A stretch of 30,485 nucleotides of DNA from a virus: the IMG/VR virus record IMGVR_UViG_3300042401_001412, positions 1 through 30,485 of that record; one strand, given 5' to 3'. This document shows positions 30,298 to 30,485 of this stretch, one piece after another (within the stretch, counting starts at the first letter, position 1; every line of letters starts with the position of its first letter). Below the pieces are notes generated by a model that worked only from the letters and a program-made list of their open reading frames with translations, made no database searches and had not been told where the DNA came from. The position numbers were made by a program, and so were the translations under genes.

Positions 30298-30485
30298 AAG
30301 AGAAACCCTCTATTGATTAGGTCAGTCCACCCACCCACTCACTGATTGCGAGTAGGGGGTAAGGGGGACTTGATTTTTTCACCTAAAAGAGAAATATCCT
30401 TCTTGGAAAACAAGTTATTATAGAGTATAATCTACTTCTTCTACGAGTCCCTAACTTATGAAGTAGAATAAAAAAACCCCAAGAG
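30298..30485. other. Non-coding region with stems and G/C tracts
   Basis: No gene is seen. There is a C-tract (ACCCACCCACT, 30329-30338 region) that can pair imperfectly with a G-tract (AGTAGGGGGTAAGGGGGACT, 30351-30370), followed by a T-run. TCTACTTC (30431-30438) pairs with GAAGTAGA (30460-30467). The end forms the second half of the terminator that spans the window ends. Origin, packaging or regulatory roles are possible. Confidence 0.45.
30471..30483. terminator. Right half of the end-spanning terminator / inverted end repeat
   Basis: AAAAAACCCCAAG is the exact reverse complement of positions 1-13. With AG at 30484-30485 as loop, joining the ends gives a 13-bp stem. Confidence 0.6.

Noticed and set aside
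30351-30370. Telomere-like repeat suggested by GGGGGTAAGGGGG
   Set aside because: Only two units are present, not at the end itself, and without a tandem pattern.

Overview
The window looks like the complete or near-complete genome (about 30.5 kb) of a tailed phage infecting a member of the Bacteroidetes, probably a siphovirus-like, uncultured one. The host is suggested by promoters of the TTTG-N19/20-TAnnTTTG type, A-rich leaders without Shine-Dalgarno motifs, and tail, portal and scaffold proteins of kinds I know mainly from Bacteroidetes phages. The first and last 13 bases are inverted copies of each other. Joined as a circle they form a perfect intrinsic terminator just behind a small repressor gene, so the molecule is probably circular or circularly permuted.

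Layout. (1) Positions 15-155, minus strand: a 46-residue ribbon-helix-helix (RHH) repressor-like gene. A divergent promoter/operator follows at about 179-222. (2) Positions 228-5498, plus strand: an early/accessory arm of 14 genes, mostly small and unrecognised. It includes a zinc-finger protein, a DUF4338/DruA-like protein of 366 residues, and a chain of short genes. Most of these genes follow a repeated promoter cassette, and several cassettes carry a palindrome built on TCAAATATTTGA. (3) Positions 29708 down to 5499, minus strand: the virion arm. In transcription order it holds two small genes, TerS, TerL, a probable tail assembly chaperone with a -1 frameshift at a T10 run, a small tail protein, a collagen-like long fibre, an HK97-gp10-like protein, a split tail/adhesin protein, a large baseplate-like protein, the tape measure, a multidomain XkdF-like prohead protease, a scaffold, the major capsid protein, a tail-tube candidate, a terminator, two Pro/Thr-linked adhesin-like proteins, a small protein, the portal and a head-tail connector. 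(4) Positions 29709-30485: a mostly non-coding, hairpin-rich region with a 55-residue membrane protein (possible holin) and one doubtful ORF.

The two arms converge at 5498/5499 with no base between the two stop codons. I see no integrase, DNA polymerase, helicase, endolysin, tRNA or CRISPR array. The least explained parts are the repeated promoter-operator cassettes with their possible RHH regulator, three near-leaderless promoters, a structured RNA leader at 4395-4523, the DruA-like protein, and the unusual order in which tail genes precede head genes with the portal almost last.
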